Shown here in pieces: positions 52,860 through 62,034 of a DNA stretch of 64,000 bases. Position 1 is the first letter of the stretch. The number at the start of each line of letters is the position of its first letter. The stretch lies in contig NZ_JQGJ02000015.1 in NCBI RefSeq assembly GCF_000802155.2, positions 1 to 64,000 on the forward strand, read 5' to 3'. The notes beneath the pieces are model-generated. The model did not search any database. It saw only the letters and a program-made list of their open reading frames with translations, and was not told where the DNA came from. The position numbers and the translations under genes are program-made. This DNA comes from Pseudomonas frederiksbergensis. GTDB lineage: Bacteria; Pseudomonadota; Gammaproteobacteria; Pseudomonadales; Pseudomonadaceae.

Positions 52860-53954
52860 CTAGCGTGCGAACCAACGTCCGTTGTCACAAATGGCGCGGC
52901 CCTCCATTTCCAGCTCGGTCAGCGCCGCCAGCACTTTGGGCAAACCCCAGCCACTGGCGTCGGCCAGCGCCTCGCTGCTCAGCGGCGCGGCGTGCAGCAG
53001 GCGCAGCAGCGGATGGGTCACAGGCACAGGCTCGGAGGCCAGCGGCAATCGCTGCCAACCGCGCAACGCTTCAAGGATGTGTTCGACGGTTTCCACCAGC
53101 GCCGCGCCGTCACGGATCAACTGATGACAGCCTCGGGCCCCTGGATGATGGATCGACCCAGGAATGGCATACACCTCGCGGCCCTGTTCTGCCGCAAGCC
53201 GGGCGGTGATCAGCGAACCACTGGCGACACTGGCTTCTACCACCAGCACCCCCAGGGACAAGCCACTGATGATCCGGTTGCGGCGCGGAAAGTTGCTGGC
53301 GTGGGGCGCCGCATCCAGCGGAAACTCCGAGACCACCGCGCTGCCTCGGGAAATCATCGCTTGCGCCAGCCGACGGTTGCGCTGTGGATAAAAATTTTCC
53401 AGGCCGGTGCCGAGCACGCCGACCGTGCATCCGCCAACGTCCAGCGCGGCCTGATGCGCGGCGGCGTCGATGCCCAAGGCCAAGCCGCTGGTGATGACAA
53501 AGCCGGCTCCGGCCAGGCTGCGAGAGAACGCCGCCGCCGTGTCCATGCCCGGGCGCGATGCGCGTCGACTGCCCACCATCGCCAACTGCGGTTTTTCCAG
53601 GATCAAGGGGTCGCCAGCGACAAACAGCAGCGGCGGTGGATCACTGATCTGTGCGAGCAGCGCAGGGTATTCAGGCTGGTCCCACATCAGTAAATGCTGG
53701 TCCGGGCCGTCTAGCCAGGCCATTGCGTGGGCGGCGCCGTCGCGTATCTCCGGGGAGCGTCGGGCCTCGGCGCAAGTGGCCGGCAACCCCAGCGCCCGCC
53801 AGGCGCTGGCCGGCGCGCTGATGGCTTTGGAGGCCGAGCCAAAGGCCTCCATCAGGGTCATGAAACGTTTAGGTCCTACGTCTGGCAAGCGATGCAAGCG
53901 CAGACGGGCCTCCAGTTCCGCAGGCGGAACCGAAGCAGATTCAGGCATTGGCAT
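52860..53954 (-). CDS. dprA: DNA-processing protein DprA
   Basis: 364-aa protein that loads RecA on incoming single-stranded DNA. N-terminal helical part (LRLHRLPDVGPKRFMTLMEAFG), then the extended Rossmann domain (MVGSRRASRPGMDTAAAFSRSL, SGLALGIDAAAHQAAL, VGVLGTGLENFYPQRN, SEFPLDAAPHASNFPRRNRIISGLS, VEASVASGSLITARLAAEQGREVYAIPG), and a C-terminal winged-helix-like region (LSSEALADASGWGLPKVLAALTELEMEG). All expected motifs are intact. Confidence 0.93.
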   Translation of the reverse strand: MPMPESASVPPAELEARLRLHRLPDVGPKRFMTLMEAFGSASKAISAPASAWRALGLPATCAEARRSPEIRDGAAHAMAWLDGPDQHLLMWDQPEYPALLAQISDPPPLLFVAGDPLILEKPQLAMVGSRRASRPGMDTAAAFSRSLAGAGFVITSGLALGIDAAAHQAALDVGGCTVGVLGTGLENFYPQRNRRLAQAMISRGSAVVSEFPLDAAPHASNFPRRNRIISGLSLGVLVVEASVASGSLITARLAAEQGREVYAIPGSIHHPGARGCHQLIRDGAALVETVEHILEALRGWQRLPLASEPVPVTHPLLRLLHAAPLSSEALADASGWGLPKVLAALTELEMEGRAICDNGRWFAR

Positions 53955-54034
53955 GTGATCAATCCTTGATCGTTATAGCCCCGTTGAAACGGGAACAAGC
54001 TGTGGATAACTCTGTTGGTAACTTGTGAGACCCG

Positions 54035-55060
54035 TTACGGATTGCGCACCTTGTCGAGGATCGCCAGCGACCGCGAGGCGTACAGCACCAAGCCATAACT
54101 GAGCTTGTCGTAGGTGCGGAACACCATCAGCAGGCCGGCGCGTTCGTCCGGAATCTTCACCGAGGCGCCGGTGATACGGTCGCGCACCGTTTCGCCGGTC
54201 TTCATCACGGCGAGGACGTTGCCTTCCTCCAGCCCGTCGCGCCGCCCCTTGTTCAGGGTGACCACGTCCATCGCGCCGATCTGCGTCACGCCCCGGGGTA
54301 CATCGAGGATCAGTCCCTGGATGTCCGTTTTCGGCGCGCTGGGCATGAACGTCGAATTGATCGAGCGCTCTTCGCCGCTGAACAGGCGATCGCCGAGGCG
54401 CACCTCCTGGGTTGTGCGTTGCAGGGCCAGGGTGGTGACGTCGCCTTCGGTGGCAACGATTTCGCCGCTGCCGATGTCATCGGCGTTGATGCCCAAAAAT
54501 TCCTTGGTCTCGGGATCGGTGTAGACCTTGCCCTGGCGGAAGATGCCGTAGGCCGACTGGCTCGTATCGAAGTTGCCGCGGGCGAAGATCGTGTCGCCGG
54601 TGCCGCTGAGCACTCGTTCGGCATCACCTGCCACGACATAGGGCGCCCGGTTGAAATCTTCGGCCGTGTCGACGATGCGGTTGCTCAGCAAAAAGCTGTT
54701 GATGGCCTGCAGCGGAATGCTCGGGATGGCATCGGCTACCGGTGAACTGCGAATGCGCGGCGACAGCTTGATGGTGCCGCGGGAGGCGCCGCGATTGAGG
54801 GTCAGGCGCGGCTGGCCGTTGACGTAGACCAGCGACAGGGTGTCGCCGGGGTAGATCAGGTTGGGGTTTTCGATCTGCGGGTTGGCCTGCCACAGCTCCG
54901 GCCATTTCCACGGCTCGCGCAGGTATTTGCCGGAAATGTCCCACAGCGTATCCCCCGTCACCACTGTGTATTGCTGTGGAAAACCTTCCCGAAGTTGCAC
55001 TTGCCCGTGCGCGATACCGGCCGAGGCCAGGAGCAGCAGGGCGAGTAGTGATTTCCTCAT
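54035..55060 (-). CDS. Exported LysM-domain protein
   Basis: 341-aa protein with signal peptide MRKSLLALLLLASAGIAHGQ and an N-terminal LysM domain (about 31-80, YTVVTGDTLWDISGKYLREP...NPNLIYPGDTLSLV) that should bind peptidoglycan. The rest (90-341) is a conserved domain of unknown function (RIRSSPVADAIPSIPLQAINSFLLSNRIV, APYVVAGDAERVLSG). Conserved between dprA and def in pseudomonads, divergent from def. Confidence 0.85.
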   Translation of the reverse strand: MRKSLLALLLLASAGIAHGQVQLREGFPQQYTVVTGDTLWDISGKYLREPWKWPELWQANPQIENPNLIYPGDTLSLVYVNGQPRLTLNRGASRGTIKLSPRIRSSPVADAIPSIPLQAINSFLLSNRIVDTAEDFNRAPYVVAGDAERVLSGTGDTIFARGNFDTSQSAYGIFRQGKVYTDPETKEFLGINADDIGSGEIVATEGDVTTLALQRTTQEVRLGDRLFSGEERSINSTFMPSAPKTDIQGLILDVPRGVTQIGAMDVVTLNKGRRDGLEEGNVLAVMKTGETVRDRITGASVKIPDERAGLLMVFRTYDKLSYGLVLYASRSLAILDKVRNP

Positions 55061-55214
55061 GCGGTGAATCCCTTTATTATGTGCGTTCGCGTAAAACGCC
55101 AGAGCCCCCGTGGCTCGCTCTGTTCAAGAGCAACGTTTTACAACGGTAGCCTGCATCCCAAGACACGCCAGGCGAGCCACCCGACTTTACTTCACACGTG
55201 CATTTATCAAGCTT

Positions 55215-55721
55215 ATGGCCATTTTGAACATTCTCGAATTTCCGGACCCGCGCCTGCGCACTATCGCCAAACCGGTGGCCGTAGTGGACGACGAAGTGCG
55301 TCAGCTGGTCGATGACATGTTTGAAACAATGTATGAGGCGCCAGGCATCGGCCTCGCCGCGACCCAGGTCAACGTGCACAAGCGTATCGTCGTCATGGAC
55401 CTCTCCGAAGACCGCAGCGAGCCGCGGGTGTTCATCAACCCCGAGTTCGAAACCCTGACCGACGAGATGGACCAGTACCAGGAAGGTTGCCTTTCGGTGC
55501 CGGGTTTCTACGAAAACGTCGACCGCCCGCAAAAGGTCAAGATCAAGGCCCTGGACCGTGACGGCCAGCCTTATGAACTGATCGCCGAAGGCCTGCTGGC
55601 GGTGTGCATCCAGCACGAATGCGACCACCTCAACGGCAAGCTGTTCGTCGATTACCTGTCTAATCTCAAGCGTGACCGGATCAAGAAAAAACTGGAAAAG
55701 ATCCATCGCCAGAACGCTTGA
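55215..55721 (+). CDS. def: Peptide deformylase
   Basis: Removes the N-formyl group from nascent proteins (168 aa). Motifs GIGLAATQVN, EGCLSVPGF and QHECDHLNG carry the catalytic Gln, Cys and HExxH-type metal site. The ATG at 55215 (MAILNILEFPDPRLR) is the family start; the frame is open upstream to 55110. Followed by a terminator, then fmt. Confidence 0.95.
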   Translation: MAILNILEFPDPRLRTIAKPVAVVDDEVRQLVDDMFETMYEAPGIGLAATQVNVHKRIVVMDLSEDRSEPRVFINPEFETLTDEMDQYQEGCLSVPGFYENVDRPQKVKIKALDRDGQPYELIAEGLLAVCIQHECDHLNGKLFVDYLSNLKRDRIKKKLEKIHRQNA

Positions 55722-55733
55722 TGCCCCCCTTCA

Positions 55734-55765
55734 AAGGCTTGCTGCGGCAAGCCTTTTTCTTTTTG
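55734..55765 (+). terminator. Hairpin between def and fmt
   Basis: AAAGGCTTGC and GCAAGCCTTT arms with a TGCG loop and T-rich tail. A possible attenuator, since def and fmt are often read together. Confidence 0.7.
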
Positions 55766-55792
55766 CGACTGCTTTGTAATTGAGAGTTTTCC

Positions 55793-56752
55793 ATGACTGA
55801 GCCACTGCGCATCGTCTTTGCCGGCACTCCCGAATTTGCCGCCGAACACCTCAAGGCCCTGCTGGCCAGCCCCCATGAAATCGTCGCGGTTTACACCCAG
55901 CCGGACCGGCCGGCCGGTCGTGGGCAGAAACTGATGCCCAGTCCGGTCAAGCAATTGGCTCTGGAAAACGGCCTGCCGGTCCTGCAACCGCCGACCCTGC
56001 GCGACGCGCAAGCCCAAGCCGAACTGGCGGCGCTGAAGCCGGACTTGATGGTGGTGGTCGCCTACGGCCTGATCCTGCCGCAAGTAGTGCTCGATATCCC
56101 GCGCCTGGGTTGCATCAACAGCCACGCCTCGCTGCTGCCGCGCTGGCGCGGTGCCGCGCCGATCCAGCGCGCCGTGGAAGCCGGCGATGCGGAGAGCGGC
56201 GTGATCGTGATGCGCATGGAAGCCGGCCTGGACACCGGGCCGATGCTGCTCAAGGCCAGCACCCCCATCAGCGCCGAAGACACCGGCGGCAGCCTGCACG
56301 ACCGCCTCGCGCTGATCGGCCCGCCAGCGGTGATCCAGGCCATTGCCGGCCTCGCGGCTGGCACCCTGCAAGGCGAATCGCAGGACGACAGCCTCGCCAC
56401 CTACGCACACAAACTGAACAAGGACGAAGCCCGCATCGACTGGAGCCGCCCAGCCGTCGAGCTGGAGCGCCTGGTGCGGGCCTTCAACCCTTGGCCGATC
56501 TGCCACAGCACCTTGAACGGCGAAGCCCTGAAAGTGCTGGCGGCCAGCTGCGCCGAAGGGAAGGGCGCACCGGGTGAAATCCTCAGCGCCAGCAAGGACG
56601 GCCTGGTCGTCGCCTGTGGCGATCAGGCGCTGTGCCTGACACGTCTGCAACTGCCTGGCGGCAAGGCGCTGAACTTCAGCGACCTGTTCAACAGCCGCCG
56701 TGAGAAGTTCGCCGTCGGCACCGTTCTCGGCCAAGCGGCGGACGCTTCATGA
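55793..56752 (+). CDS. fmt: Methionyl-tRNA formyltransferase
   Basis: Formylates initiator Met-tRNA (319 aa). Catalytic domain: RIVFAGTPEFAAEHLKALL, YTQPDRPAGRGQKL, VVVAYGLILPQ, INSHASLLPRWRGAAPIQRA (Asn-His catalytic pair) and MEAGLDTGPML; C-terminal tRNA-binding OB-like domain from about 210. Overlaps rsmB by 4 bp (ATGA). Confidence 0.95.
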   Translation: MTEPLRIVFAGTPEFAAEHLKALLASPHEIVAVYTQPDRPAGRGQKLMPSPVKQLALENGLPVLQPPTLRDAQAQAELAALKPDLMVVVAYGLILPQVVLDIPRLGCINSHASLLPRWRGAAPIQRAVEAGDAESGVIVMRMEAGLDTGPMLLKASTPISAEDTGGSLHDRLALIGPPAVIQAIAGLAAGTLQGESQDDSLATYAHKLNKDEARIDWSRPAVELERLVRAFNPWPICHSTLNGEALKVLAASCAEGKGAPGEILSASKDGLVVACGDQALCLTRLQLPGGKALNFSDLFNSRREKFAVGTVLGQAADAS

Positions 56753-58059
56753 ACCCGCGTCTGGCCGCCGCCAAGGCACTTGCCGCCGTCCTCAGCGGTA
56801 AAGCCTCGCTGAACAGTTCCCTGCCGACCCAACTGGACAAGGTCGAAGATCGCGATCGCGGTTTCACCCAGGACCTGGCGTTCGGCACCGCCCGTTGGCA
56901 ACCGCGCCTCTCGGCCCTGGCGGCCAAGCTGTTGCAAAAGCCGTTCAAGGCTGCCGATGCCGACGTCGAAGCGTTGCTGCTGGTGGGGCTCTACCAACTG
57001 CTCTACACCCGCGTCCCGGCCCACGCCGCCATCGGCGAAACCGTGGGCTGCGCCGATAAACTGAAAAAACCTTGGGCCAAGGCCCTGCTCAACGCCGTGT
57101 TGCGCCGCGCCCAGCGGGAAAGCGAAACCCTGCTGGCCGAACTCGAACATGACCCGGTGGTGCGCACGGCGCATCCGCGCTGGTTGCAGAAATCCCTCAA
57201 GGCCTTCTGGCCCGAGCAATGGGAAGCCATCTGCGCGGCCAACAATGCTCATCCGCCGATGATCCTGCGGGTCAATCGTCGCCACCATACCCGCGACGCC
57301 TACCTGGCGTTGCTGGGCGAGGCGGGTATCCCGGCCATCCCATGCCAATACAGCCGCGACGGCATCGTCCTGGAAACCCCGGGCGATGTGCGCGCGCTGC
57401 CGGGCTTTGCCGAAGGCTGGATCAGCGTCCAGGACGAAGCCGCGCAGTTGGCCGCCGACCTGCTGGAGCTGGCGCCCGGCCAACGGGTGCTGGACGCCTG
57501 CTGCGCGCCGGGCGGCAAGACCTGTCACATCCTCGAGGCCGAGCCGAAACTGGCCGGCGTCGTAGCCGTGGACCTGGAAGCCAAGCGCCTGGTGCGAGTG
57601 AAAGAAAACCTCGAACGCCTGGGCCTGGACGCCCAGCTGATCGCCGCCGATGGCCGCGACACCGCGACCTGGTGGGACGGCAAGCCGTTCCAGCGCATCC
57701 TCCTCGACGCCCCGTGCTCGGCCACTGGCGTGATCCGCCGCCATCCGGACATCAAGCTCACCCGCCAGCCGGACGACATCGCCGCATTGGCCGTGTTGCA
57801 AGGCGAGCTGCTCGATGCCATGTGGTCGACCCTGGACGTAGGCGGCATGCTGCTCTACGCCACCTGCTCGACCTTGCCGACAGAAAACACCGAAGTGATC
57901 GAAGCGTTCCTCGCCCGCACCCCGGGCGCCCGGGAGCTGGACATCGCCACCCAGGCCGGCCTCAAGCAGCCCCATGGCCGGCAGTTGTTGGCCCAGGAAG
58001 GTGGGCACGATGGGTTCTATTACGCCAAGCTGATCAAAATCGCCGCCGCACGCGGTTAA
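56749..58059 (+). CDS. rsmB: 16S rRNA (cytosine-967-C5)-methyltransferase RsmB
   Basis: 436-aa SAM-dependent rRNA methylase. N-terminal NusB-like helical domain (ALAAVLSGKASLNSSLPTQL, FTQDLAFGTARWQPRLSAL), then the Rossmann methyltransferase: VLDACCAPGGKTCHILE, DAPCSATGVIRRHPDIK (motif IV Cys) and LLYATCSTLPTENTEVIEAFL (motif VI catalytic Cys). Coupled to fmt; trkA follows 24 bp later. Confidence 0.94.
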   Translation: MNPRLAAAKALAAVLSGKASLNSSLPTQLDKVEDRDRGFTQDLAFGTARWQPRLSALAAKLLQKPFKAADADVEALLLVGLYQLLYTRVPAHAAIGETVGCADKLKKPWAKALLNAVLRRAQRESETLLAELEHDPVVRTAHPRWLQKSLKAFWPEQWEAICAANNAHPPMILRVNRRHHTRDAYLALLGEAGIPAIPCQYSRDGIVLETPGDVRALPGFAEGWISVQDEAAQLAADLLELAPGQRVLDACCAPGGKTCHILEAEPKLAGVVAVDLEAKRLVRVKENLERLGLDAQLIAADGRDTATWWDGKPFQRILLDAPCSATGVIRRHPDIKLTRQPDDIAALAVLQGELLDAMWSTLDVGGMLLYATCSTLPTENTEVIEAFLARTPGARELDIATQAGLKQPHGRQLLAQEGGHDGFYYAKLIKIAAARG

Positions 58060-58083
58060 AACCGATTCGATAGGAGTGAATGG

Positions 58084-59457
58084 ATGAAAATCATCATCCT
58101 GGGTGCAGGGCAGGTTGGCGGTTCGCTGGCGGAACACTTGGCCAGCGAAGCCAACGACATCACCGTGGTCGACACCGACGGCGAACGCCTGCGCGACCTC
58201 GGCGACCGCCTCGACATTCGTACGGTACAAGGGCGCGGTTCCTTGCCGACGGTCTTGCGCCAGGCCGGCGCCGACGACGCCGACATGCTCGTGGCCGTGA
58301 CCAACAGCGACGAAACCAACATGGTCGCCTGCCAGGTCGCCCACACGTTGTTCCACACCCCGACCAAGATCGCCCGGGTGCGCGAAGCGTCCTACCTGAC
58401 CCGCGCCGACCTCTTCGACAACGAAGCGATCCCGGTGGACGTGCTGATCAGCCCCGAGCAGGTGGTGACCAACTACATCAAGCGCCTGATCGAGCACCCC
58501 GGTGCCCTGCAGGTGATCGACTTTGCCGAGAGCAAGGCGCAACTGGTGGCGGTCAAGGCCTACTACGGCGGCCCGCTGGTGGGCCAGCAATTGCGCCAAT
58601 TGCGCGAGCACATGCCCAATGTCGAGACCCGCGTGGCGGCGATTTTCCGCCGTGACCGGCCGATCCTGCCCCAAGGCGACACGGTGATCGAAGCCGACGA
58701 CGAAGTCTTCTTCATCGCCGCCAAGGCGAACATTCGCGCAGTCATGAGCGAAATGCGCCGCCTCGACGAAAACTACAAGCGCATCGTCATCGCTGGCGGC
58801 GGCCAGATCGGCGAACGCCTGGCCGAAGCCATCGAAAGCCGCTACCAGGTCAAGATCATCGAGATGAACCCGGCACGCTGCCGCTACCTCTCCGACACCC
58901 TCGACAGCACCGTGGTGCTGCAAGGCAGCGCGTCGGACCGCGACCTGCTGCTGGAAGAAAACATCGCCGACGCCGACATCTTCCTGGCCCTGACCAACGA
59001 CGACGAAGCCAACATCATGTCCTCGCTGCTGGCCAAGCGCCTGGGCGCGAAAAAGGTCATGACCATCATCAACAACCCGGCCTACGTCGACCTGATCCAG
59101 GGCGGCGACATCGACATCGCCATCAGCCCGCAACTGGCCACCATCGGCACCTTGCTCGCCCACGTGCGCCGCGGCGACATCGTCAGCGTCCACTCCCTGC
59201 GCCGCGGCGCGGCCGAAGCCATCGAAGCCATCGCCCACGGCGACGCCAAATCCAGCAAAGTGATCGGCAAAGCCATCCGCGACATCGGCCTGCCACCCGG
59301 CACCACCATCGGCGCGATCATCCGCGACGAAGAAGTCCTCATCGCCCACGACGATACCGTGATCCAGACTGGCGACCATGTGATCTTGTTCCTGGTGGAC
59401 AAGAAGCATATTCGCGATGTCGAGAAGCTGTTCCATGTGGGGTTGAGCTTTTTCTAA
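58084..59457 (+). CDS. trkA: Trk potassium uptake regulatory protein TrkA
   Basis: Cytoplasmic NAD(H)-binding regulator of TrkH/TrkG channels (457 aa). Two RCK_N Rossmann domains (IIILGAGQVGGSLAEHL at the start; IVIAGGGQIGERLAEAIE near 233) each followed by an RCK_C domain (VKAYYGGPLVGQQLRQL; SSKVIGKAIRDIGLPPGTTIGAI). Full-length duplicated form. Last gene of the def-fmt-rsmB-trkA group. Confidence 0.95.
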   Translation: MKIIILGAGQVGGSLAEHLASEANDITVVDTDGERLRDLGDRLDIRTVQGRGSLPTVLRQAGADDADMLVAVTNSDETNMVACQVAHTLFHTPTKIARVREASYLTRADLFDNEAIPVDVLISPEQVVTNYIKRLIEHPGALQVIDFAESKAQLVAVKAYYGGPLVGQQLRQLREHMPNVETRVAAIFRRDRPILPQGDTVIEADDEVFFIAAKANIRAVMSEMRRLDENYKRIVIAGGGQIGERLAEAIESRYQVKIIEMNPARCRYLSDTLDSTVVLQGSASDRDLLLEENIADADIFLALTNDDEANIMSSLLAKRLGAKKVMTIINNPAYVDLIQGGDIDIAISPQLATIGTLLAHVRRGDIVSVHSLRRGAAEAIEAIAHGDAKSSKVIGKAIRDIGLPPGTTIGAIIRDEEVLIAHDDTVIQTGDHVILFLVDKKHIRDVEKLFHVGLSFF

Positions 59458-59498
59458 AAAAACCTCGGTGGATGAGCTCTTCCTGACAAAACAATCTC

Positions 59499-59590
59499 CG
59501 TGGCGAGGGAGCTTGCTCCCGCTGGCCTGCGCAGCAGGCCCAATCCTGCAACCGCCGCGCGGCCAAGCAGGAGCAAGGTCCCCGCCACGG
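59499..59590. repeat. REP inverted pair
   Basis: CGTGGCGAGGGAGCTTGCTCCCGC at 59499 faces a partly eroded inverse copy ending CCCCGCCACGG at 59590. It lies between trkA and the TPR gene. Confidence 0.7.
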
Positions 59591-59608
59591 ATTCATAGGA
59601 GTCTTCAA

Positions 59609-59914
59609 ATGCTCGATTCCCTGGAAAAAATGCTCGCCAAGGGTGTGGATAACTCTCTACTGCGCTTCGGCCTGGGCAAGGGCTACCTCGACCTAGGCGA
59701 ATTCCCCCGCGCCGCCGAACACCTCCAACGCTGCGTCGAATTCGACCCCAAGTACTCGGCCGCCTGGAAACTGCTGGGCAAAGCCCACCAAGGCCAGGGC
59801 GATGCTGCTGCGGCTCGCCAAGCCTGGGAACAAGGCCTGGAAGCCGCCCGAGCCCATGGCGACAAACAGGCTGAAAAAGAAATGACCGTGTTTCTCAAAA
59901 AGCTGGATCGGTAG
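59609..59914 (+). CDS. Small TPR-repeat protein
   Basis: 101-aa soluble protein of about two tetratricopeptide repeats (LLRFGLGKGYLDLGEFPRAAEHLQRCVEFDP, AAWKLLGKAHQGQGDAAAARQAWEQGLEAA). The ATG at 59609 follows AGGAG at 59598. Probably a protein-interaction module; partner unknown. Conserved next to trkA in pseudomonads. Confidence 0.82.
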   Translation: MLDSLEKMLAKGVDNSLLRFGLGKGYLDLGEFPRAAEHLQRCVEFDPKYSAAWKLLGKAHQGQGDAAAARQAWEQGLEAARAHGDKQAEKEMTVFLKKLDR

Positions 59915-59926
59915 GAGCGGCCACCA

Positions 59927-60160
59927 TCACTTTTCGTACATCCTTCGACTGGAGAACATCCCCGATCCTGCCGCTATTGCTGCGATCGCAAAGAGCCCGA
60001 CATCAATGCTGCCAATGAATGGCGGCAACACAAATATCACCAAAAAACCCAAGCAAACCAGGGCTATCCCCAGTCGCACCCTGAGCACGTAGCGTCTCAC
60101 GCAAACATGCAGCAGCAGGATTCCCAAGCCGGCCAGTACATACTGACTATTGAGACTCAT
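59927..60160 (-). CDS. Two-helix small membrane protein (cassette gene B, intact copy)
   Basis: 77-aa protein with hydrophobic stretches VLAGLGILLLHVCVRRYVL, LGIALVCLGFLVIFVLPPFI and GLFAIAAIAAGSGMF, ending in basic residues (SSRRMYEK). Its start overlaps the 169-aa gene by 14 bp, so the two are coupled. It is a divergent paralogue of the 80-aa protein at 63111-63353 (shared order: short N-terminus, RxYLLRxxLGxALVxxG, DxGLxxxxAxxxGxxFSxRR). An immunity-like or membrane-anchor role is a guess. Confidence 0.65.
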   Translation of the reverse strand: MSLNSQYVLAGLGILLLHVCVRRYVLRVRLGIALVCLGFLVIFVLPPFIGSIDVGLFAIAAIAAGSGMFSSRRMYEK

Positions 60161-60656
60161 AGCTTATGTTTCCTCGGGATTGAATGATGATGGACGAAGT
60201 TGAGCGCTGTGGCCCGATACCACCGCTGACTTGAGCACCCAGGCTGACGATTACATCGCCAGTGTGATAGGTCGGTAACAGGTCCTTGGCCCACCTTCGG
60301 CCTAAGTAGCCTGCTGCTGGTGCGACAACTTTGCCAATGCCTGGCACTTGACCAGCCACCCCGGTAAAAATCCCAGTGGTAGTGGTGAGAAGATCCATGC
60401 GTTGCTCATTGAGCAAATCCCCCTGGCTACGAGTCAGCGGATTGGAAATTCCGACGCTCATGACACAAGGCAGATCCCTGGCGAGCATCTTGTCGTAGAG
60501 CTCCACCAGCAATCGGGTGACTTCGAAGTTGGCCGCTTTCGCCTCGCGAAAATACAGCGTTCTGAGCCCGCCTCTGTCTGCGGGCATAACGGTGAAACGG
60601 CTTACGCAGAAAGTGATTCCGTGATGGGTGGTGAACTGATACTTATCGAACTCCAT
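60147..60656 (-). CDS. Unknown 169-aa protein with glycine-rich helix (cassette gene A, intact copy)
   Basis: Family not recognised. No signal peptide. The N-terminal part (MEFDKYQFTTHHGITFCVSRFTV) is strand-rich; the centre (FEVTRLLVELYDKMLARDLPCVMSVGI) is helical; a Gly/Val/Ala segment at about 95-120 (GIFTGVAGQVPGIGKVVAPAAGYLG) resembles glycine-zipper or membrane-inserting helices; the C-terminal part is TYHTGDVIVSLGAQVSGGIGPQR. Fragments of two further copies lie 0.3 and 2.3 kb away on the other strand. Context and the membrane-active-looking segment would fit a toxin, with gene B as partner; unproven. Confidence 0.6.
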   Translation of the reverse strand: MEFDKYQFTTHHGITFCVSRFTVMPADRGGLRTLYFREAKAANFEVTRLLVELYDKMLARDLPCVMSVGISNPLTRSQGDLLNEQRMDLLTTTTGIFTGVAGQVPGIGKVVAPAAGYLGRRWAKDLLPTYHTGDVIVSLGAQVSGGIGPQRSTSSIIIQSRGNISYESQ

Positions 60657-61054
60657 TCTTCAATCCTTGATGAATTCGCAAGGCCTTGAGTTTTATTCAG
60701 AAATGGAGATTTACATAATGGACAATTCCGATTTGGGCGGGTTGTTTGTCACGTAAAGTTTCCGCAAAGCGTTCGATCCGGTTGTCCTACAGATAATTCT
60801 CAAGAGCCTCGCCAGTGGCGGCGGCATAGAAATGATTTGAAACCAATACGCTCGGTGCGCGTATGCATGCAATGAAATCCTGCTCACCTACCATGCGGGC
60901 GACGTACTGGTCAGCATCGAGGCGCAGGGAGACGTACATGTCCGTTCATGAAGCGGCGGCGGTTTGAGGAGGTTGGCTGAGGGGGAAAAGCGGGCGGATT
61001 AGTATCCGGAATCCGCCCCCCTAACTGCGCAAAGGGGCTTGCGAACGAATACTG
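60657..61054. other. Gap with remnant cassette
   Basis: Between the intact cassette and the orphan gene, the only recognisable content is the wrecked cassette copy at 60884-60980. The first 220 bp hold no gene; a 12-codon frame at 60718 has no support. Confidence 0.5.
60884..60980 (+). pseudogene. Debris of cassette A-B (third copy)
   Basis: 60884-60927 matches the C-terminal TYHAGDVLVSIxAQ coding part of gene A. 60928-60944 matches the spacer and first codons of gene B (GGAGACGTAyATGTCCG, as at 63101-63117). 60950-60980 matches the last codons of gene B (30 of 31 bases as at 63323-63353). Almost all of both genes is deleted. Opposite orientation to the intact copy. Confidence 0.75.
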
Positions 61055-61828
61055 CTAGCGACTGACTCCTGATGCTTGTACCGCTGCTTTTGAGAGAAGG
61101 CCCAGGTTGCTTCTTGGGTGGGCATTTTCCCCTAGCCAATTAGGAATCAGTGCGCCTTGAGAAGCAAAATGCTCAACGTGCACCACTGTGATTTTTCCAT
61201 CTGTATAGGCAACTGAGTTGATCATTTTCCAAGCACCAGGGCGAGCGCGGCGAAACAAGCCGTAAGCGGATGATACGTAGTTCAAGTCCGTGCCCAGACC
61301 AAACATGACAATGAGGCGAGTTTCTATTGGCAGGTCACGGAGAAAGGTAGTAGTGCAGTTAATTGCGACCGATGTGCCAAACGGGGTAGCAATGAACTTA
61401 TCCAACATGCCGCCACCCGATCCTTTCCAGGACGAAGATTTACGGTCGTAGCGTTCCACAGTGCAACGAATGAGTGATGCGAAATGAAAGCGTCCGGACT
61501 TATCCGCAATAAGATGGTCCACGTTTTTCTTCATCCGATCAGGCTGGTCGGGGGGGATGAGTCCGATGTGAGCCAGAATCTTGCTCACATTGAGGCGACT
61601 GCCCTTGTACGCAATTTCGTCGTGAGGGGCGCAGGCGAGCGCCCCAGCCTGCGTCGGGCCCTTGGAGAATCCTAGTACTACGACTTCGGGCTTAGTGCTG
61701 CCCCAGGACAAAGGGTTAGCCGTTATTCGCCAATCTCCCTCCGTACGCTTGGATACATCGAATTGTGGCGCGGTATCACTATGGCAGCGCGAGCAGGTGA
61801 CTCTGCCATGATCAGGTAAGCAACTCAT
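61055..61828 (-). CDS. Orphan protein, possibly uracil-DNA-glycosylase-like
   Basis: 257-aa soluble protein, start chosen at the ATG ending at 61828 because CCGGAGG stands just before it. Cys-rich N-terminus with CSRC, possibly metal-binding. VVVLGFSKGPTQAGALACAPHD and LIRCTVERYD recall motif A and the following region of UDG-superfamily enzymes, and VVHVEHFASQGALIPN near the end could be the HPS-like motif; all three are weak. G+C is lower than the housekeeping flank (about 53% over 61201-61260). No partner gene. Could equally be an unrelated DNA-modification or defence protein. Confidence 0.5.
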   Translation of the reverse strand: MSCLPDHGRVTCSRCHSDTAPQFDVSKRTEGDWRITANPLSWGSTKPEVVVLGFSKGPTQAGALACAPHDEIAYKGSRLNVSKILAHIGLIPPDQPDRMKKNVDHLIADKSGRFHFASLIRCTVERYDRKSSSWKGSGGGMLDKFIATPFGTSVAINCTTTFLRDLPIETRLIVMFGLGTDLNYVSSAYGLFRRARPGAWKMINSVAYTDGKITVVHVEHFASQGALIPNWLGENAHPRSNLGLLSKAAVQASGVSR

Positions 61829-61988
61829 CAATCCTCCGGTGCTGCGATAGATGCCCAAAGTCTGAAGTAACCGGGGCCTATTGGACGGACGCCGCAGCGC
61901 CTAACTAACGAGGCAGCTGCTAGCAGCGTAGTTGACGTTTCCCATTTACCATCAAAGTATTCACCGTTCGCATCTGCGGATAAAAACC

Positions 61989-62016
61989 AAAACCCGACGC
62001 AGTACGTCGGGTTTTT
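61989..62016 (-). terminator. Terminator after DUF6124 copy 2
   Basis: AACCCGACG and CGTCGGGTT arms flanked by A-run and T-run: a bidirectional hairpin, same stem sequence as after copy 1. 61859-61988 otherwise shows no gene. Confidence 0.75.
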
Positions 62017-62034
62017 TCGTTGGGGGAATAAATA

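Noticed and set aside
56623..59436. 937-codon open frame antisense to rsmB and trkA
   Set aside because: Shadow of two high-G+C genes with clear families on the other strand. The translation is repetitive in Val/Gly/Asp/Gln with no domain.
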